Source: Perognathus longimembris pacificus (taxonomy: Eukaryota; Chordata; Mammalia; Rodentia; Heteromyidae). From it: a stretch of DNA of 64,000 bases. Below, piece by piece: positions 23,101 to 37,143 of this stretch; position 1 is the first letter of the stretch; the number at the start of each line of letters is the position of its first letter. A model generated the notes under the pieces. The model had not been told where the DNA came from. It saw only the letters and a list, made by a program, of their open reading frames with translations, and did no database searches. The stretch spans positions 42,214,191 through 42,278,190 of the forward strand of contig NC_063174.1 of assembly GCF_023159225.1 (NCBI RefSeq), written 5' to 3'. Position numbers and translations under genes: made by a program.

Positions 23101-26100
23101 TTCCCATGGACTGGGAACAAGAGATGAGAGGCTTAATGTGTCTCTGGATCTCACTTGCCCCAAATCCTGTGTCTATAGGAGTTGTACAGGGTTTCCTAGG
23201 AAACTTGCTCTGCCTGAGAGCCTGTGTACATGCTATATAAAATCCACTCTAGAAAAGCGTTTTCTTTCCATGTCAGGTTATCTGACAAATGTCACTTGGT
23301 CCTCTGATGCTCATGCCATTGTTATTTCTGAAAAGCAGGAGCAGGTGATGTTTATCAACTCTCAGCACCCATGTGCAGTAAATACTGTACTTATCCCCAT
23401 TTAACAGATGAGGAAACTGAAACTCAGAGAAACTAGCTAACTAGATCAAAATCATATAAATGTCAAATCCAGATTAAGTTAACCTTCCTTCCTTCTTTCC
23501 TTCCTTCCTTCTTTCCTTCCTTCCTTCCTTCCTTCCTTCCTTCCTTCCTTCCTTCCTTCCTTCCTTCCTTCCTTCCTTCCTTCCTTTATTTGACAGAGTC
23601 TTACTTTGTTTACTTTGAGTCTTACTTTGAGTCTGTCCCACCAGGCTGGTCTCCTATACTTAAATAATCCTCCCAAGTCAGTCTTCTGCGTAGCTGGACT
23701 ACAGATATGCACCATCATCCTAGTTACAAGGCCTAGATTTGTTGACCTCATCTTTGTTAGGCAAGAACTCAACTATCTGAGCATTGCCCCGAGTACTTTT
23801 TGCTTCTTTAAAAAGTTTATTTTTCCTGTAATGGTCTTGGCCTCAGGGCTGGCCTCAGATAAAAGCCACCTACCTACCTTCACTACCCCCATAGCATACT
23901 CCCATAATTGGTGCATATGACCAACCCCAAAGCTTGAATGTCTACATTTTTGGGATTTGATCTCAGAGCCTCACACCCTTGCTTACTCTTCACACTTTGC
24001 CTACTCAGCTACCACTCTGTAACATGAACCACACTACTAGCCCAGCTTTTTCTTGATTATTCTGGAGATGGAATTTCATGGACTTTTCTGTCTGGGCTGA
24101 CCTTGATCCTCCAGATCTCAGCTTCCTGAATAGCTAGGATTACAGGTATGAGTCACTGTTGGCTCTGGTCTCCAAAGCATTCTATGTTTAGTCTGAGATA
24201 TACCTATTCCAGAACTACCTATATATTCATGAGAGCTATGCCTAGGGTTAAAAGTTAGGTTTATCAGTGGCCTTTACCTTAAAATGCTTATCTGTGGAGG
24301 TTCTAGATAAGAGAAGCTAAAATCCTGGTTGAGAAACCTTCCTAACTTGTTCAGGCATATACCAAAGTTAGAGGACCTCTCATCTAGATTGTCCAGATTA
24401 GCCTTAGAAGTTCAAATCCTTCTCTTTCCCCACCCCAACAAGAAAGGAAAGGAACAGAAGGAAAGAAAGAAAGAGGTGATATAGACAGTCATTTAAATTG
24501 ACATAGTCCTCAACTAGGAAAATATTTATGAGCCTCTGGAAGAGTTTGACTCTGTAGTACATAGATAGGATTTATTACCACCTTATCTCAAAAGGCCTGC
24601 AATTGCCTCAGTGAAAGAGTGAGCTAAACTAAGTTGGATATTTGCATTATAGCCAGAGAATAACAAGTCTAATTTCCATGGTAGAAAATTAACAAAGGAA
24701 ATGATTCTTACCCTAATCACAGATTTGAAAGTATCTCTTATTAAACCATTATTCTGTATCAGGCATCATATTATGTGCCTCACATAAATAATCTCATTTG
24801 ACCTTCCTTCCTTCTTTCCTTCCTTCCTTCCTTCCTTCCTTCCTTCCTTCCTTCCTTCCTTCCTTCCTTCCTTCCTTCTTCCTTCCTTCCTTTCTTTCTT
24901 TTCCTTTGGCTAGTCGTGGGGCTTGGACCCAGGGCCTGAGTACTGTCCCTGGCTTCTTCTTTTTTTTTTGCTATTGAACCCAGGGCTTCATGTATACGAG
25001 GCAAGCACTCTTACCACTAGGCCATATCCCCAGCCCCACTTTTTTTTTGGTTGGGTGGTAGGGCTTGAACTCTGGGCCGAGGCACTGTCCTTGAGCTCTT
25101 CAGCTCAAGGCTCTACCAATTGAGCTATAGGGCAACTTCCAGTTTTTTGGTGGTTAATTAGAGATAAGAGTCTCATGGACTTTCCTGCCTGAGTGGGCAT
25201 TGAGCTGTGATCCTCAGATCTCGACCTCCTGAGTAGCTAAGAGTACAGGCATGAGCCACCAGTGCCAGCCTCTTTTCATTTTTCAAAAGAAACTTTGGAT
25301 AATATTTTTCTAATTCCTTTTTTCTTTTTCTGGCCTGAGAAACAGAGGCTGAGAGATTTGCCTGTAATGGGGGAGCTACCAAGAAATGGAGGTGTTTTAG
25401 ATAAATCTGACAGAGGCAAAGCCCAGTTTTTTAACCACTACACCATTTTATACAGTGAGGAGACTCTTGGAGACAGAATCAGGGCCTTTTGTTTGCCCCA
25501 CTTGCCTGACTTTTCCTTTGGTCTAGCTTTAGGGAAGTATGTCCTTCCTTAAACTCTGTCCTCTAGACTGTTACCCGGAAGCTCATTACCTTTGACCAGA
25601 GGGTCTGGAGTTCCAGGGTCTGGGGAAACCATTCATCTCTGGGGTTTGACCATGGTGAGGTTTTGGTTACAGTGTATCTAAGTTTTAATGGTCTTATACA
25701 GGTGGTAGTTGGTGCATAATCCAGTGGAGAATACTTGCTTTCTTCTACAATTGCCTTTGCTCTAAATTACAGAAGCATAAGCAAACAACAACAAAGACTA
25801 CCCACCAAGCTGGGCACTGGTGGCTCACACCTGTAATAATAGCTACTCAGGAGGCTGAGATCTGAGGATCATGGTTCAAAGCCAGCCTGGGTGGGAAAGC
25901 CCATGAAGACTTTTTTTTTGGCCAGTTCTGGGCCTTAGACTCAGGGCCTGAGCACTGTCCCTGGCTTCTTCCCACTCAAGGCTAGCACTCTGCCACTTGA
26001 GCCACAGCGCCACTTCTGGTAGTTTTCTATATATGTGGTGCTGGGGAATTGAACCCTGGACTTCATGTATACGAGGCAAGCACTTTTGCCACTAGGCCAT

Positions 26101-29100
26101 ATTCCCAGCCCATGAAGACTCTTATCTCCAATAAACTACTCGGAAAAAGCCTGAAGTAGCACTGTGGCTCAAGTGGTAGAATGCTAGCCTTGAGCAAAAG
26201 GAGCTCAGGGACAGCACCCAGGCTCTGAGTTCAAGCTCCAGGACTGGCCAAAGGAAAAAAACCAAAAACCTACCACCAACAAACAGCTTACTTTAAGGTC
26301 AACTAATCAGTCTGAAATTCTTTTTTTTTTTTTCAAATTTTTATTATCAAACTGATGTACAGAGAGGTTACAGTTTCATATGTTAGGCATTGGATACATT
26401 TCTTGTACTGTTTGTTACCTCGTCCCTTATTCTCCCCTCCCTCCTCCCCCTTTCCCTTTCCCCCCATGAGGTGTTCAGTTCACTTATACCAAACAGTTTT
26501 GCAAGTATTGCTTTTGTAGTTGTTTGTCTTTTTTTACCCTGTGTCTCTGGATTTTGGTATTCCCTTTCAATTTCCTAGTTCTAATACCAGTATACATGGT
26601 TTCCAATATACTCATATAAGATTACAGAGATAGTGTAGGTACAACCACAGGAAGGTGATACAAGAACATCATCAATAATAGAAGCTACAGATATACATGG
26701 GACGTTGAAAGTAGTTCAGTCTAAAATTCTTAATCATACCAGCCCTTTCCTCTGTGTTATCAGCTTTCTGTTGCTATGACAAAGTACATGAACGAATCAA
26801 TGTAAAGGTAGAGAAGAGCTGGGAATATAGCATCCTTACTTAGCATGTGAATACCAGTGCCTCAAAAGAGAGACAGAGGGGAAAAACAAAGGAGGAAAGA
26901 TTTACTTTGACTCATAGTTTCACAAGTTTCTGTCCATGGTTGGTTGATTGGCTCCATTGCTTTTGAGCCTTCACCATCCATGGTGGAGTAGCAGAAGCAA
27001 GAGGTGGAGCATGAGGAAGGAGGTGAGGGTTTCAGTATCCTGTGCAAGAGCACATCCCAATGACCTAACTTCCTCTCCTTAGGTTAATGCTTGAGTGTGT
27101 AACCTGTGCCAGTTGACTCATAAGGAATGGTCAATGACGATGCCATCTTTAACTATTCCATGACTCTCCTTCATCCAATACTCCCCACCTCCAGCAGGAA
27201 CTAGTAATAATATTTCTTTCCATTAGAGCCCACAGAATGAAGTGAGAGCTTTTTAAAGTCAGTTGAGAGTCAACATATGCATAGCACATGCGGTTGCCTT
27301 GGTGAACTTATAACTTCCAACATTCTTTCTTTGGTCTGAACTGATTTCACCACGTGGAGAGTCACTCTCAATCAGGTGGTGGAATGTCTAGTATTGAAGG
27401 TAAAGCATTTTCAAAGTGGTTCTCTGAGCTGCAGAGCAAAGTGCTACCCAGAGCAAAGTGCGCTGATAGTAATCAAAGGCTTTGGAAGTAATCCAGGGTC
27501 TAAGAATTGAGAAATAAAATAAAGCCCATTCAGTCAAATTTGAATTTCCAGCCCAATATGCCTATAATTCCAGCACTGAAGTGGCTGAGGTAGGACAATT
27601 TTTTATTTATTTACTTATTTTTTTGCCAGTCCTACAGCTCGGATTCAGGGCCTGAGCACTGTCCCTGGTTTCTTTTTGCTCAAGGCTAGCACTCTACCAC
27701 TTGCGTCACAGCGCTACTCCTGGCCTTTTCTGTTTATGTGGTGCTGAGGAATCGAATCCAGGGCTTTGTGCATGCTAGGCAAGCACTCTACCACATTCCC
27801 AGCCCCGGTAGGAGAATTTTGAATTCAAGGACAGCCTGGGTTTCAAAGCAAGACTGTGTCAAAAAAAAATAGAGACATATATATTTTAAATAAATAACAA
27901 ATGCTTTCTAGTAGCAGTGTGTCCTTTGAAATATTTGGGGACAGATTTATACTTCGAAATAAAACCTTTCTATTATTTGAGGTTCAAATTGAACTAGGCA
28001 TATGGTTTGGCTTGGCTTTCTGTTTTCCCTAAATCTAGTAAGGAAACTTAAATAGGAGGAGATGCAAAGACTGGGCTCATGCTAGATGTTGCCAAAACAT
28101 AGCCTGCTGAGTGTCCTACCTTGTCCACCACGTTTGCCAATGCAGGAAGACTTGAGGCTGGAGCTAGGCCTTCTACAAGTGGCTGGGGAAGGGCAAGGCC
28201 CTGTGTATTAGGAGAAGAGATGAAAGAAGAGTCCTCCTCTGGCTACCTTTTCTTTGTGAATAGCTCTTCTAATCTGTCATCAGTGGTGTAACAACTTTAT
28301 ATTTGAAAGGCTTCTCTTCTAGAGAATGTCTTCAAATGAGGTACTTTTCTATGTTATCCTCCTCTTTGTCAGCTGCGTTCCTGAACAAGGAACTCTTCAG
28401 GCCTCCTAAGCCTCTCCAGAGGTTCTTTGCCCTGCATCCCTCCAGTGCTTTATCATTGTTCCACCCTCATGGGTCCCAGGAGGGATTTCGGTGGCCCCCC
28501 TCTAAGATCCTGCCTGAAGAATGTGTTTTCAATCCTATTAGACATTCCTTGGAACTTTGCTGGCCTTTTAAAGCAAATGTTTTCACTGGGTGCAGGTGGC
28601 TCATGCCTAGAATCCTAGCTACTGCAGAGGGCTGAGATCTGAGGATCATTGTTCTAAGCTAGCCCACACAGGAAAGTCCATGAGACTCTTCTCTCCAATT
28701 AACCAGCAAAAAGCCAGTGGAGCTATGGCTCTAAAGTGCTGTTGAGCAAAAAAGCTTAGGGGCAATTCCAAACTCTGAGTTCAAGCTTCCCTTGGTCTCT
28801 CAGAGTCCTGAAAGTACTGTTGATAATGCTTTCTGCTCAGTCCTCCTAAATATTGTCCTTCAGATTCCTATGGATTCTGTTCAGTTTGTTCATCCTAGTT
28901 AGAGCCCCACACTGTGTAGAGCTGTTCTACCTGAAACCTAAGCTCCACTTGAAACATCCCAGACAGGGTCAGGCCAGGCCAAGGGAGGAGCTAGATGGGC
29001 AAGAAAGGGTAGGAGGCTGTTTTCTGCCTTCTCTTTCCACATTCCAGGCCACCCACCCCCTTTCTCAGGAGTGTCTGAACTCAGGAATGGAATTCTAAGT

Positions 29101-30468
29101 GGCCTAGTATATCATCAGTAGAGTATACCTGCTAAGATGTTGAGAGTCTCAGAGTAGGTCACCAACTAAGTGCTCTGTAGGGTAATATATTTCACACATC
29201 ACCCAACAGGTTTGTTGGCTCATTGTGGCCCTGTGCTGCTCAGAAGGCTGCACTGAGCTCAACCTTGTTGCACCTGTGGGGTGATCTGCCTAGAGAGGCT
29301 GGAACTGAAAGAATTGCCCAGACTTGGGGAAATAACTGTCTTGAGAGTCAACTTTTTGAACTTTTGTAAGCAGAAAAATTAAGATCAAGCACTCCAGAAT
29401 CATCTGGGATTGGGTTCAAATCTAGCCTCCTCATTCAGTGCCTAAGTGCAGTGCGAATGTGAAGGAATTTTTTTTTTTTGGCCAGTTGTGAGGCTTGAAT
29501 TCAGGGCCTGGGCACTGTTCCTGTGCTTCTTTTGTACTCTGCCACTTAAGCCACAGCGCCACTTCTGGCCTTTTCTGTTTAAGTGGTACTGAGGAATTGA
29601 ACCTAAGGCTTCATGCATGCTAGGCAAGTACTCTACCACTAAGCCACATTCCCAGTCCAGGAAACATTCTTATCCTTTTAAGAATTCTTATCTGTATAAG
29701 AATTGGACCTTCACTTAACTTTGTATTTTGTTTCCCAGAAAACCTGATGCAGTGACATATGATAAACTACATTTGGGCAACCATGCTTATGATAAAAATG
29801 GCTTCTTGTGATACAAATAGACAGAATGACCTAGTCTTTTCTGGTGGGAAGCCCTTCTCTGTGCTTTCCTGAGTACAATGATTCTTTTGACTGGCCTGCC
29901 CCTCCTGGGGACCTTGGCAGCTGAGGCCTAGGGAGTTGTTACAAGCCGGCAGTGGCTCTGGTGAGTCATTAAACCAGAATGGTTGCTGTACTCACCCTTC
30001 CTTGTACCGTAGCAAAATCTTGGTGGCCAAAGAGAAGAGCTTTTGGACACCTGTGTGGCTTGGAACTCCATGGACTGCTTTGACTGGAAAGGAACTCTTG
30101 AGGCTGCTGTGTGCACAAGCTATGTCTTGCACCAGCCTACACGAATGTCAAGTGTGCCCAGGGTGGTGCTGTGGGCCTTGTTTGGTTAGAAATAAAGGAC
30201 CCTTGGTGGACATTCTGGAGTAACTGTGCTTGATTTTAATCATGTACATTTTGTCTCACCTATACTGTCTACCTTCTAGGTAGTTAAAGCCATCGTAATG
30301 GGCTTAGAACAGTGTCCAGGAGTACCTAAGTGTGTCCCGCTGCTGCCTCCACTACCATCACCATCATCATCATCAAAGGAAGGCCAGGAGGTCCTTTCTC
30401 TCTTGAATCAATCTTAGTATCACCATAGAGACCAACTCATTATATTTCTTTGGACAAGTCACTATATT

Positions 30469-30507
<39 letters not shown>

Positions 30508-33500
30508 TTATTTATTTTTTTTTTAATTATCAATTGAACATAAATTTTTTTTTTTTACAAGGTGCTGTGCAAAGAGGGTGCGGTTACATAGTAGGGCATT
30601 GTGTACATTTCTTGTGATATCTTACAACCTGTTTTCCCATCCCTTGTCTAGGTCAGGTAGACCCATATGCAGTATACAATGTATCAAGCACATATACAGT
30701 GTTCACAGACTTGGTCTCTACTGTCTCTCCATCTCCCTTTGTTAACAGTCATATATCAGGGAGATCATGCCCCTTTGTTTTCTGTGTTCTAGGCTTGTCT
30801 CACTCAACATTATTTGTTCGAGTTCTGACCATTTCCCTGCAAATAACAATATTTCACCATTCCTAATCGCTATGTAGTATTCCATTGTGTATAAGTACCA
30901 TATTTTTTGGATCCATTCATCTGTGGAGGGGCATCTGGGTTGTTTCCAAATTTTGGCTATTGTGAATTGTGCTGCGATAAACATGGAAGTACAAATGTTC
31001 TTTTGATATCTTGGGTTTTGCTGTTTAGGATAGATGCCTAGGAGTGGTATGGCTGGGTCATAGGGTAGGTCTATATTGAGCTTTTTGAGAAACCTCCATA
31101 CTGTTCTCCAAAGTGGCTGTACTAATTTGCACTCCCACCAACAATGGAGAAGGGTTCCTCTTTCCCCACAGCCCCTCCAGCATTTGTTGTTTCCTGAGTT
31201 CAGAGTATAGGCCATTCTAACTGGGGTGAGGTGGTATCTCAGGGTTGTTTTTATTTGCATTTCCTTTACTAGCAGGGATGTTGAGCATTTCCTCATGTGT
31301 TTCTTTGCCATTTTTATATCTTCTCTTGTGAAGTCTCTCTTTAGCTCTTTTGCCCATTTCCTAATAGGTTTATTGGGCTTGGAGGGGCTTAGTTTTTTGA
31401 GTTCTCTGTAGATGACAGATATCAGGCCTTTGTCTGTTGCTGTGCTGGTAAATATCCTTTCCCATATCGTTGGCTGTCTTTCTATTTTGGTGGCTATGAC
31501 CTTAGCTGTGCAGAAACTTTTTAATTTGTAGTAGTCCCATTTGTTGAGTCTTTCCCCTATTTGTTGTGCGCCTGGGACTCTATTCAGGAAGTTCCTTCCT
31601 GTGCCTATAAGTTCTAGTGTCTTTCCTACTCTGTCCTTCAGTAGTTTCAAGGATTCAGGTCTGATGTTGAGGTCCTTGATCCATTTTGAGTTGATCTTGG
31701 TGCATGGTGATAGGCTTGGGTCTACTTTGAGTTTTCTGCATATGGCTGCCCAGTTCTCCCAGCACCAGTAGTTGAAGAGGCTATGTTTATTCCATTGTAT
31801 GTCTTTAGCTCCTTTGTCGAATATCAGTTGGCTGTAAGAGTGCGGTTTTATTTCTGGGTCTTCAATTCTAATCCACTGGTCTTCCGATCTGTTTTTATAC
31901 CAATACCATGCTGTTTTTGTTATGATGGCCTTGTAGTAGAGCTTGAAGTCTGGTATGGTGATACCTCCTGCACTATGTTTTTTGCCTAGAATTGCTTTGG
32001 CTATTCTAGGTTTTTTGCTGTTCCATATGAACTTATGGATTGGTTTCTCTATTTCAGTGAAGAATGTGGCTGGGATTTTGATAGGTATTGCATTGAATTT
32101 GTATAACAATTTGGGCAGTATGGCCATTTTCACTATATTGATTCTGCCTACCCATGAGCATGGGAGGTCTTTCCATCTCCTTGTGTCTTCTTTGATTTCC
32201 CTTATTAGATTTTTGTAGTTTTCATTGAATAGGTCCGTCACGTCCTTGGTTAAGTTGATCCCTAGGTACTTTATTCTTTTTTTGGCTACTGTAAATGGAA
32301 TCGTTTCCATAATTTCCTTTTCTGTTTGTCTATTGCTGGTGTACAGAAAAGCTGCTGACTTTTGTGGATTGATTTTGTATCCTGCTACTTTGCCAAATTG
32401 GTTTATTAGATGTAGGAGTTTGGGTACTGAGTTTTTTGGGTCCTTGAGATATAAGATCATGTCGTCTGCGAATAGGGATAACTTGATTTCTTCCTTGCCG
32501 ATGTGGATCCCTTTGATGTCCTCCTCTTGCCTTATTGCTATGGCTAGGGATTCCAGTACTATGTTGAACAGAAGTGGGGAGAGTGGGCATCCTTGTCTTG
32601 TTCCTGTGTTTAGGGGGAATGATTTAAGTTTCTCTCCATTTAATATGATATTAGCAGTTGGTCTGTTGTATATGGCTTTTATTGTTTTGAGGAATGTTCC
32701 ATCTATTCCTGTTCTCTCCAAAGCTTTTAATAGGTATGGATGTTGTATTTTGTCAAAGGCTTTTTGGGCATCGACTGAGATAACAATGTGATTCTTGATT
32801 TTAGTTCTGTTTATGTGGTGAATTACATTGATTGATTTACGGATGTTGAACCATCCTTGTGACTGAGGGATGAAGCCTACTTGGTCATGATGTATGATAT
32901 TCTTGATCACTTTCTGGATCCTGTTAGCTAATATTTTATTGAGGAGCTTTGCATCTGTGTTCATTAGTGATATTGGTCTGTAGTTCTCTTTTTTTGTTGG
33001 ATCTTTGCCTGGTTTGGGGATGAGTATGATATTAGCTTCGTAGAATGAGTTCGGGATTTTTCCCTCCGTTTCTATTTCGCGGAAGAGTTTGAGGAGTATT
33101 GGAATTAGCTCCTCACTAAAGGTTTTGTAGAATTCATTGGTGAATCCATCTGGGCCTGGGCTTTTCTTAGTAGGGAGGTTCTTGATTACCTCCTGTATCT
33201 CACCGTAAGTTATTGGTTTATTTAGTTGATTTATTTCTTCTTGGTTCAGTTTGGGCAGTTTGTACTTCTCTAAGAATTGATCCATTTCTGTAAAATTATT
33301 GTTTTTTGTTGAGTAGAGGTTTTGGAAATAGCTCCTTATGATTGTTTGAATATCGTGTGTATTTGTTGTAATTTTTCCTGTGGAGTCCCTGATTTTACGT
33401 ATATGAGTCTCTTCTCTTCTTTTTTTTGTGAGTCTTGCAAGGGGTCTGTCAATTTTGTTTATTTTCTCAAAGAACCAGCTTTTAGTCTTATTTATTTGTT

Positions 33501-36500
33501 GAATGGTCTTTCTATTTTCAATCAGATTTATCTCTTCTTTAATCTTTGTAATCTCTCCCCTCCTAGTCGTTTTAGATTCTGTCATTTCTTGTTTCTCCAG
33601 TTGTTTTAGTTTCATCGTGAGGGTATTCACCTGCTCTGCTTCCATTCTTTTAATGTGGGTACTGAGTGCAATGATCTTGCCCCTCAGTACTGCCTTAGCT
33701 GTGTCCCATAGGTTTCTTTGTGATGTGTTTTCTTTGTCATTGTGGCTTATGAATTCGTTGATTTCATCTTTAATTTGATCTGTGGCCCAAGTGTTGGATA
33801 GCAGCGTGGGGTTTAGCCTCCAAGAGTGTGTATAGGCTCTGTGGTATCCTTTGTTGTTGAGGGTTACCTTTAATCCACTGTGATCAGATATAATACATGG
33901 GATGATGTCAATTCTTTTGTATTTGCTGAGGTTCTTTGTGTGGGCTATGACGTGGTCTATTTTGGAATATGATCCATGGGCTGCTGAAAAGAAGGTGTAT
34001 TGGGTCTCTGTAGGGTGGAAGGTTCTATATAGGTCTGTTAGATCCATTTGGGCAATGGTGTTATTTAGGTCCTCAGCTCCCTTACTAATCCTCTGGGTGT
34101 TGGATCTGTCTCTTGGAGAGAGAGGAGTATTAAAGTCACCCACTATGATTGTGTTTGCATCTATCTTGCTCTGTAATTCTGTGAGAATTTGCTTGACATA
34201 TGTCGGGCCTCTTTTGTTCGGTGAGTATACATTTATCACCGTGATGTCTTGATTCTGGATTTTTCCTTGTATCAATATGTAGTGTCCTTCTTTGTCTTTT
34301 TGAGTGGACTTTAAAGAGAAATCCAGCTTGTCTGAGATCAGGATGGCTACACCTGCCGTTTTGGTGGGTGCATTTGCTTGGTAGATCTTGCTCCATCCTT
34401 TCATTCGAAGCCTGTTTTTGTCCCTTGCTGTAAGGTGGGTCTCTTGTAGACAACAGATGTCAACTTTTTGCTTGCGGATCCATTCTGCCAGTCTGCTCCT
34501 CTTGATCGGGGAGTTTAAGCCATTTATATTTAAAGAGATCAAGGATAAGGGTGTTTTTTCTCCTTCCATTTTCTTGTTGGGCTGTTTTTTCCTGTTGTTT
34601 TTTTTTTTTTCTTCTTGTCTTTAGTGAGCTTGTGTTTCTGCTGGACTTTGGCTATTGAAGTTTCTTTCTGAATCTGTCTGTGTGTCTTTTACGATCTCTG
34701 TTGGGTGGGCTTCCCCTCTTAATATTCGCTGTAGGGCTGGTTTTTTATTCACATACTCCTTTAGCTCCTCTTTGGTGTGGAAAGATCTGGTTCTCCCTTC
34801 GAATGTGAACTCCAGTTTCGCTGGATATTTGATCCGAGGTTGTAAATTGTTATTCTGAAGTACTTGGATGGTGTTCTTCCACTCACTTCGAGCTTGGTAA
34901 GTTTGTGTGGATAAGTCGGATGTTATTCGAATCCTCTTCCCATTGAAAAAAGTTTCCTTCTTCGCTTTGGCTGAATTCAGAATTTGCTCTTTAATCTTGA
35001 GGTCTGTAGTCTTGAATATTATGTGCCTTGGGGTGGTTTTCCTGGGGTCTGGCCTGCCAGGTGTCCTATAGGCTTCGGTTACCTGGATGGGGTCCCCTGT
35101 GAGATTGGGGAAGTTTTCTGCAATAACTTTATTGAGAACATGATTAAGCCCTCTGCTCTGATATTCGGCTCCTTCTTCTATTCCAATTATACGCAGATTA
35201 TATCTCTTGTCTTTGTCCATTAGTTCCTGGAGTAATCTTCCCTGAAGCTTCACCTTTTCTTGGAGTGTGGTCATTTTCTGGTTGTTGTCAGCTGCTTCAT
35301 CGTCCAGGCGAGAGATTCTGGATTCCATATGGTCCACTCTTTGTGTTATGGTTTCAATTGCGGAGTTTATGGATGTCAGAGAGCTATTCATGGTTGTCAT
35401 ATCAGCTCTGATCGTGGAAATTTCTTCCTTTAAAGAGTTGTATTTTAAATCTATTTTTTCATGCATTTCAATTCTCAGGGTGTGGAGATTTTCTTTAAAG
35501 GCGGCTTGCATTATATCCATTTTTGCTTCCATTTCTTTAAACGAGGCTTGCATTGTATCCAGTTTTGCTTCCATTTCTTTCTTGGCTTCCTGGGTGTCCT
35601 TCCAGATTTCCGCTCTAAACTCCTGGAATTGTTTTCTGATTTCATTTCTGACGGTTTCGATCATTCCTGTTAACATGTCCTCATTTGCTTTTTTATTCTC
35701 CATCTCCTCTCCAGTCGTGCTGCTTTTTGGAGCTGGCGAGTTGGCTTGTCCTTTGATGAACTGAGTTATGTTTCTTTGTGATTTGCGCATCTGGAAGTCT
35801 GTGTAGTTCTTCCCTCCCTTCTGTGTAGGCGTGTCTGCGTCAGCAGGTGCTGTCGCTGTGGCCCCGCCCACCAGTGCAGGGCACGCCTATCAGAGCGGGC
35901 GCTTTCGCCGGGGCCCCGCCCTCCTGTGCACTGTGAGTCCCCTACAACAGGCACTTAAGTGGGGTCTGCCTCCCAGAGCGAGCCCTGGGTTGTTGGGTTG
36001 TGCTTGCGCCCTCCCGCGAGTCCGTTGGGGGGGGGGAAGCAGTATGTGTGGGGCCCAGTGGGATCGACTGTCCGGGTGTGGCTTGGCACCCTCAGACCTC
36101 GCCTCCGCTTCGAGGAGGGGGAACGAGATCAGGCTCAGGTGACCCTGCTGGGCTGGTATTGCCCACCAGCGCCTGTGATTTTAGTTGTAAGAGTCCGCAA
36201 GGTCTAGGCGCCTCGGGTGGGGCTTGCCCTGCCGGCCGTCCCTGGCCCCTGTTGGGAAGGGGACGGGGCCGGTTCTGCCAGTTCAGGAACCTTTGGGGGC
36301 TTGGGGCTGTTCCGCCCTTCCCCTGCTAGACTGGCTTCCCAGTGCCTGCTGGGAGCTTCCCGCCTGATTTGGGGAATCTTTGTTCCCACGGGAGTGGGGA
36401 GGGGGAGGGAGGGAGATATATCGTCTTTGTCGGGCTTGGGTCTCCCGTTGGGGGAAGGGATTATGGGGGACTCACTTTTGCTGCTTTGTGTGCGTGTCCC

Positions 36501-37096
36501 GCACCGCCGTTGGCCCTTCAGGGGTTGGCGAAGTGTCGTGGTGGCTCCCCCGTTCCCTCTTTCTGCCGCGCTGGGTTCCCTTGTCCGAATCCGGTGTGGA
36601 CCCGAACTTCTCGTCGCTGCTGGGTGTGTCTTGGTCCGCACCCTGCTTTGTGTCCGTGGGGTCTCCCGCTATATGGATTCTGCGCTCCTGGCAACCTGTC
36701 TGCCGATCGCCGGGTTTCCCTTTCCCAGCCTGACCCTGTTTGGGCCAGGGCCGGCTGGTGGGGGGAGGGTGCCCCGATTAATCTCCGGCTCCGTGTAGGT
36801 TTTCGGTTCTTCTTTTTTGCTCCTTTTTGTTTTCCTGCGTTTCTCCACTGCTTCTGGATGCTGGTTTTGCTGGGTTCTTGGTGGAGTGTTGGGTGTTGGA
36901 GTTCCCAGCTCGCTATTCAGTTGGTGCGAGTCGGGGTGCCTCCCTATTGTCTCGGCGCCATCTTTCTCCTCTCCAATAAACTTTTGAAGAAAAAAAAAAT
37001 CTGGAAGTGGAACTGTGGCTCAGGTGATAGAGCATTTGCCTTGAGCTCAAAAGCTCAGGGACGGTGCCCAGGCCCTGAGTTCAAGCTCCAGGACTG

Positions 37097-37143
<47 letters not shown>

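Larger units (their letters stand above)
27874..30459 (+). other. FLVCR2: FLVCR2 intron 3, between repeats
   Basis: Apart from the SINEs at 28585 and 29467, I see only unique-looking sequence and short chance frames. Confidence 0.5.
30473..36968 (-). mobile_element. full-length LINE-1 retrotransposon, both frames open
   Basis: About 6.5 kb in antisense orientation inside FLVCR2 intron 3. In LINE-1 sense it has a GC-rich 5' UTR of about 1.2 kb that begins near AAGATGGCGCC (a YY1-like site, as in other mammalian LINE-1 5' ends). ORF1 (35790-34621), a 51-base spacer, ORF2 (34569-30742) and a 3' UTR of about 230 bases follow. It ends in an A/T-rich end and a pure 35-base A tail (T run 30471-30505). 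An identical 13-bp duplication, cactatatttctt, flanks it at 30460-30472 and 37143-37155. Open frames and a long unbroken tail mark a very recent insertion. Whether it is active cannot be shown from sequence. Confidence 0.97.

Noticed and set aside
29936..30223. Candidate retro-copied gene or alternative 3' exon ending in gaaataaagga
   Set aside because: AATAAA is present, but there is no recognisable protein, A tail, target duplication or acceptor. It is probably chance.
31226..35764. Numerous + strand frames across the LINE-1
   Set aside because: They are antisense shadows of ORF1 and ORF2.
36217..36798. 193-codon + strand frame in the LINE-1 5' UTR
   Set aside because: It starts at GTG and lies in GC-rich noncoding sequence. 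The composition looks like a chance frame.
36969..37142. LINE-1/SINE junction as a reverse-transcriptase template switch
   Set aside because: A switch onto SINE RNA would give a SINE in the same sense as the LINE-1. The observed SINE is in the opposite sense.
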